From the NCBI GenBank assembly GCA_000226015.1, contig JH152730.1, forward strand, positions 149,483 to 172,407: DNA of 22,925 bases, given 5' to 3'. The notes below the pieces were generated by a model. The model was given only the letters and a program-made list of their open reading frames with translations. It was not told the origin of the DNA and made no database searches. A program made the position numbers and the translations under genes. Position 1 is the stretch's first letter. The number at the start of each line of letters is the position of its first letter. Positions 20,379 through 22,925 of the stretch are shown here, one piece after another. This DNA comes from Mnemiopsis leidyi. Lineage: Eukaryota > Ctenophora > Tentaculata > Lobata > Bolinopsidae.

Positions 20379-20420
20379 CGCGCGCTTCGCGCGCGCCGGA
20401 GGCTGCCGCTTCGCGGCAGC
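20379..20420. repeat. two consecutive GC-rich hairpins with TTC loops
   Basis: CGCGCGC-TTC-GCGCGCG (20379-20395) is followed by GCTGCCGC-TTC-GCGGCAGC (20402-20420). Both are perfect, and their CpG density is far above the surrounding AT-rich sequence. Confidence 0.85.
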
Positions 20421-20630
20421 AGGGCTATGCAACGTGTAGCATGAGTGCGGGTTGGGTAACATCTCGACAATATAGCCGATAAGTACATGTACATGCATTA
20501 CTGCTGCATTCAATCATAAAAGCATGTCGAAAACCACGAAATAAGCGGGAATAAACTTATACTATACCTCAAGGAAGAAAGGCTTTGAGCATTCATGAGA
20601 AATACGGTTTTAGGTGCTCACGCTCATGCC

Positions 20631-21371
20631 TTCAACGGGCCAGAAATGCGTGACAGCGCGTGATGGCCGCGACAGTAGGTTATCAACCTACAATCATGCC
20701 TCATTAATCTACTAAATAACTGTATACAATATACCTAAAACATTATACAGAACCCCTTTAAAAACTTCGATTTTATAGATCAAATGATAGAATTCATCAG
20801 AAGCTCTTTCATATTTACAATTACAGGAATAAATCTTCAGTTTTATTTAACCAGAGCCCTTTTTGCGCCGCGCGCGTCGCCAGAGGTGCGTAGCAAAGGT
20901 GTGTAGTAGCCGCGCGCGTAGCGTGCATAAGCACCTGGTTAGGTGAATTTTAATTATTTATTTATCTTCAGTTTTATTTATTTTCAGATTTGTACGGTAG
21001 CGCGCACCCTCCTGTCATTTTATTCCCATAGAATGAGGGTCGGACGAAGTCAGACAATTTCAGATTTACTTATTAAACCTGGTGACCTTACTAATCATTA
21101 AAAAAAGTATATGATATTGCTTGTGGGTAGATATCATACTGTCGCGGCCATCACGCGCTCTCGAGTATTTCTGGACGCGCATCCAGCATCGCTCGTTCAG
21201 ATATTACAACATTTTGTTTGCCTGGGGACATCAGGCTAATTGTTGCTTTGATCGGAGGGAAATGTAGAGAGAGCCACGCAGCGCCCGGTTGTAGGTTGAT
21301 AACCTACTGTCGCGGCCATCACGCGCTCTCACGCATTTCGAAGAAATTCTAGACGCACATCGCCCGTTGAA
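20631..21371. mobile_element. foldback / MITE-like element with long inverted arms
   Basis: The left arm (20644-20693, extending to 20631) and right arm (21289-21339, extending to 21371) are inverted with about one mismatch in 50 bases. The shared text includes GTCGCGGCCATCACGCGCT and GTAGGTTGATAACCTAC. The right arm carries about 20 extra bases before the matching GCCCGTTGAA end. A third partial copy in the right-arm orientation lies at 21138-21182. The middle contains two GCCGCGCGCG blocks (20867 and 20910) and two CTTCAGTTTTATTT copies (about 20837 and 20968). No transposase was seen. Confidence 0.6.
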
Positions 21372-22013
21372 GCGCCCGCTAAATGTAATGAAATATTAGA
21401 TGATATTGATAGACAATTAAAACACCAGCTTTTATCATTTTAAGTAGAAAATACTAATACTGGATATGTGATAGATAGATGTATAATGCTTATGGCGTGG
21501 CATGATACATGAGATTGACTCATCAACCATTGACACAATGGTGAAATTCAAATATATATAATTATACTATGTACTAATGCATGATATAATAAAAATCGTT
21601 CTGTTAGTGTTACTCATAAGTTACACTGAACAATTAGTACAATTAACCGGTAGTAATCCTATCTAATCTCAAACATACATTATTTTTATCATTCCAGCTT
21701 ACAGTACAAAATTTTACATTTTTACAGTACAAAATCGAAAAACGGTCTTAATATTACAAACATAACCTTGTGAATCACATCCAACTCCCTACAAATATCC
21801 ATAAATGATAAACACAGATTATATTTACAGAAGGATAGCATGCAAAGAAAATAGTATTGTTATTTTTGATCATGATCACAAAACTTATGAACTATACTGG
21901 TTAACACCAACAACAGAGTTAATCATGATATTTATCAGATCCACAATAACACTAACAGTGAATTTTTTGTTAGCTAGAGCTGTCCCCCGAGTAGCGCAAA
22001 ATGGGAATTCGTT
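21372..22013. other. dynein 3' flank; no gene seen
   Basis: This is AT-rich sequence downstream of the dynein stop on the minus strand. It should include the 3' UTR. An 85-codon plus frame (21805-22062) is antisense to the terminal exon and shows no domain. No canonical minus-strand AATAAA was found close by. Confidence 0.45.
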
Positions 22014-22081
22014 CTACCGCATACAACAACACAGTCCACGAAGTGCCCACTTGGAGTTGTGAACGTTCTCGTTAAATATAT
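22014..22081 (-). CDS. dynein heavy chain terminal coding exon
   Basis: It is 68 bases long, acceptor TATATTTCAG|AT, 21 codons after the split Asp, and TAG. It ends KWALRGLCCCMR, matching the family's last motif. Confidence 0.8.
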
Positions 22082-22545
22082 CTGAAATATAATAATGTTA
22101 AGACTGTGCAACTTCAATAACTTACAGTTGTGAAAATAACGGTCAATCCTTACAATGCTGAATATTATCATTATTATTATTTTTTTTGACGGATATAAAA
22201 ATCTTTTTGACAGTACAATCATCATGAAAAATCACAACAAAGTAGCTAACCAGTTTAACACTCGAACGATGTCAAGATTTTAACCCTCTTTATTCTTAAA
22301 TCAACAGCTAAATATTGAAAATCCTTATAGCTATATTAGAAAAAAGAATCTTCCTACAAGTTTACACTTGTTGTTGATAGTGTATGATACTTACCAAGGT
22401 AGAAGAGGGGTTTATCGTCCATCGTTCGGGTAGTGTAAACAGGACACTGATAAAGACAATGTGTTCTATCCGTCTGGCTAGGTCCAGCCGTCACGTGTAT
22501 GACCGGGAGTTGAGTAAACTTGGACTTCGGGGCAACGTCCTGCAT
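22014..22545 (-). CDS. dynein heavy chain, C-terminal two exons (5' part beyond the window)
   Basis: Exons 22545-22395 and 22081-22014 join in phase 1, completing Asp, to give the last 73 residues of a dynein heavy chain, the motor ATPase of axonemes. The segment reads PKSKFTQLPVIHV, then LYQCPVYTTR, then after the junction NSKWALRGLCCCMR and TAG at 22014. The family C-terminus has the same order: a (M/L)PVI strand, Y-x-CPVY, and a final W-x-L-x-G block close to the end. The TAG and the W-x-L-R-G ending were found independently of the CPVY exon, so the splice is well supported. The exact paralogue cannot be assigned from this much. The exon 22545 acceptor may instead lie at 22539, also in phase 0. 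The upstream intron is filled by a minisatellite. Confidence 0.82.
22082..22394 (-). other. last dynein intron
   Basis: A 313-base AT-rich intron with a consensus GTAAGT donor and TTTCAG acceptor. A short ATT run lies at about 22165-22180. Confidence 0.75.
22395..22545 (-). CDS. dynein heavy chain penultimate coding exon
   Basis: It is 151 bases long, acceptor CCCCCCAG|ATG (or six bases further) and donor CTTG|GTAAGT, a consensus donor. It carries LPVIHVTAG and LYQCPVY. Confidence 0.8.
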
Positions 22546-22559
22546 CTGGGGGGACTTTA

Positions 22560-22925
22560 GGTTCAGCGTTAGTCTGGGTTATACTGTAATCTAGGTCCAG
22601 TGTTAGTCTGGGTTATACTGTAATCTAGGTTGAGCGTTAGTCTGGGTTATACTGTAATATAGGTAGAGCGTTAGTCTGGGTTATACTGTAATCTAGGTTG
22701 AGCGTTAGTCTGGGTTATACTGTAATCTAGGTTCAGCGTTAGTCTGGGTTATACTGTAATCTAGGTTCAGCGTTAGAGTGGGTTATACTGTAATCCAGGT
22801 TCAGCGTTAGTCTGGGTTATACTGTAATCTAGGTACAGCGTTAGTCTGGGTTATACTGTAATCTAGGTCCAGTGTTAGTCTGGGTTATACTGTAATCTAG
22901 GTTCAACGTTAGTCTGGGTTATACT
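22560..22925. repeat. 34-bp minisatellite, about 10.8 copies, running off the right edge
   Basis: Units start every 34 bases from 22560 and share GTTAGTCTGGGTTATACTGT; variation is confined mainly to the GGTTCAGC portion. It lies in the dynein intron just upstream of the penultimate exon's acceptor on the minus strand. Its total length is unknown. Confidence 0.95.

Larger units (their letters stand above)
20044..20626. other. hairpins and a CpG-rich block; no gene seen
   Basis: It holds a 19-bp perfect hairpin (20220-20261) and a GC-rich block of about 110 bases (20318-20424) with two short hairpins. A minus frame (20243-20494) crosses the GC block but shows no domain. Confidence 0.5.

Noticed and set aside
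21805-22062. 85-codon plus frame
   Set aside because: It is antisense to the dynein terminal exon and has no recognisable domain.

Overview
This is eukaryotic, animal-type genomic DNA: AT-rich, with GT-AG introns, microsatellites and interspersed retroelements. The genes encode metazoan families (an ABHD17 depalmitoylase, an axonemal-type dynein heavy chain and a C2H2 zinc-finger protein). The repeat content (a tRNA-derived SINE, endonuclease-type LINE remnants, foldback elements) suggests an invertebrate, probably marine, but the species cannot be named from the sequence. No bacterial operons, CRISPR arrays or complete rRNA genes were seen.

All three recognisable protein genes lie on the minus strand. 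(1) A C2H2 zinc-finger gene runs from 6019 down to 2617 in three visible coding exons, with splice phases that match at both junctions. The last visible exon stops inside a finger, so the gene continues to the left; its next exon was not found. (2) A complete ABHD17 gene runs from 17945 (or 17954) to 14110 in six exons that join in frame to 287 residues, with the Ser-Asp-His triad and the palmitoylation cysteine cluster present. (3) The last two coding exons of a dynein heavy chain lie at 22545-22395 and 22081-22014. The rest of that gene is beyond the right edge.

Between the genes: 1311-2526 is a foldback element with inverted ends. 6145-14100 is an 8 kb stretch without a recognisable gene, holding CA, G and GA simple repeats, a short N gap, hairpins, a tRNA-derived SINE (12188-12560) and several tandem repeats. 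ABHD17 introns hold an antisense copy of the SINE and a dispersed repeat shared with 13 kb. 18.7-20.05 kb is a decayed minus-strand LINE (reverse transcriptase palm, then a finger and restriction-like endonuclease region) interrupted by a plus-strand fragment of a second LINE. 20.2-21.4 kb holds a CpG-rich block and a second foldback element. The right edge is a 34-bp minisatellite inside a dynein intron.

The genes do not form an evident pathway. The most unusual signals are five CRE palindromes at exact 18-bp spacing inside the zinc-finger coding sequence, the nested and decayed endonuclease LINE, and the two foldback structures. I found no convincing wholly new multi-gene system.
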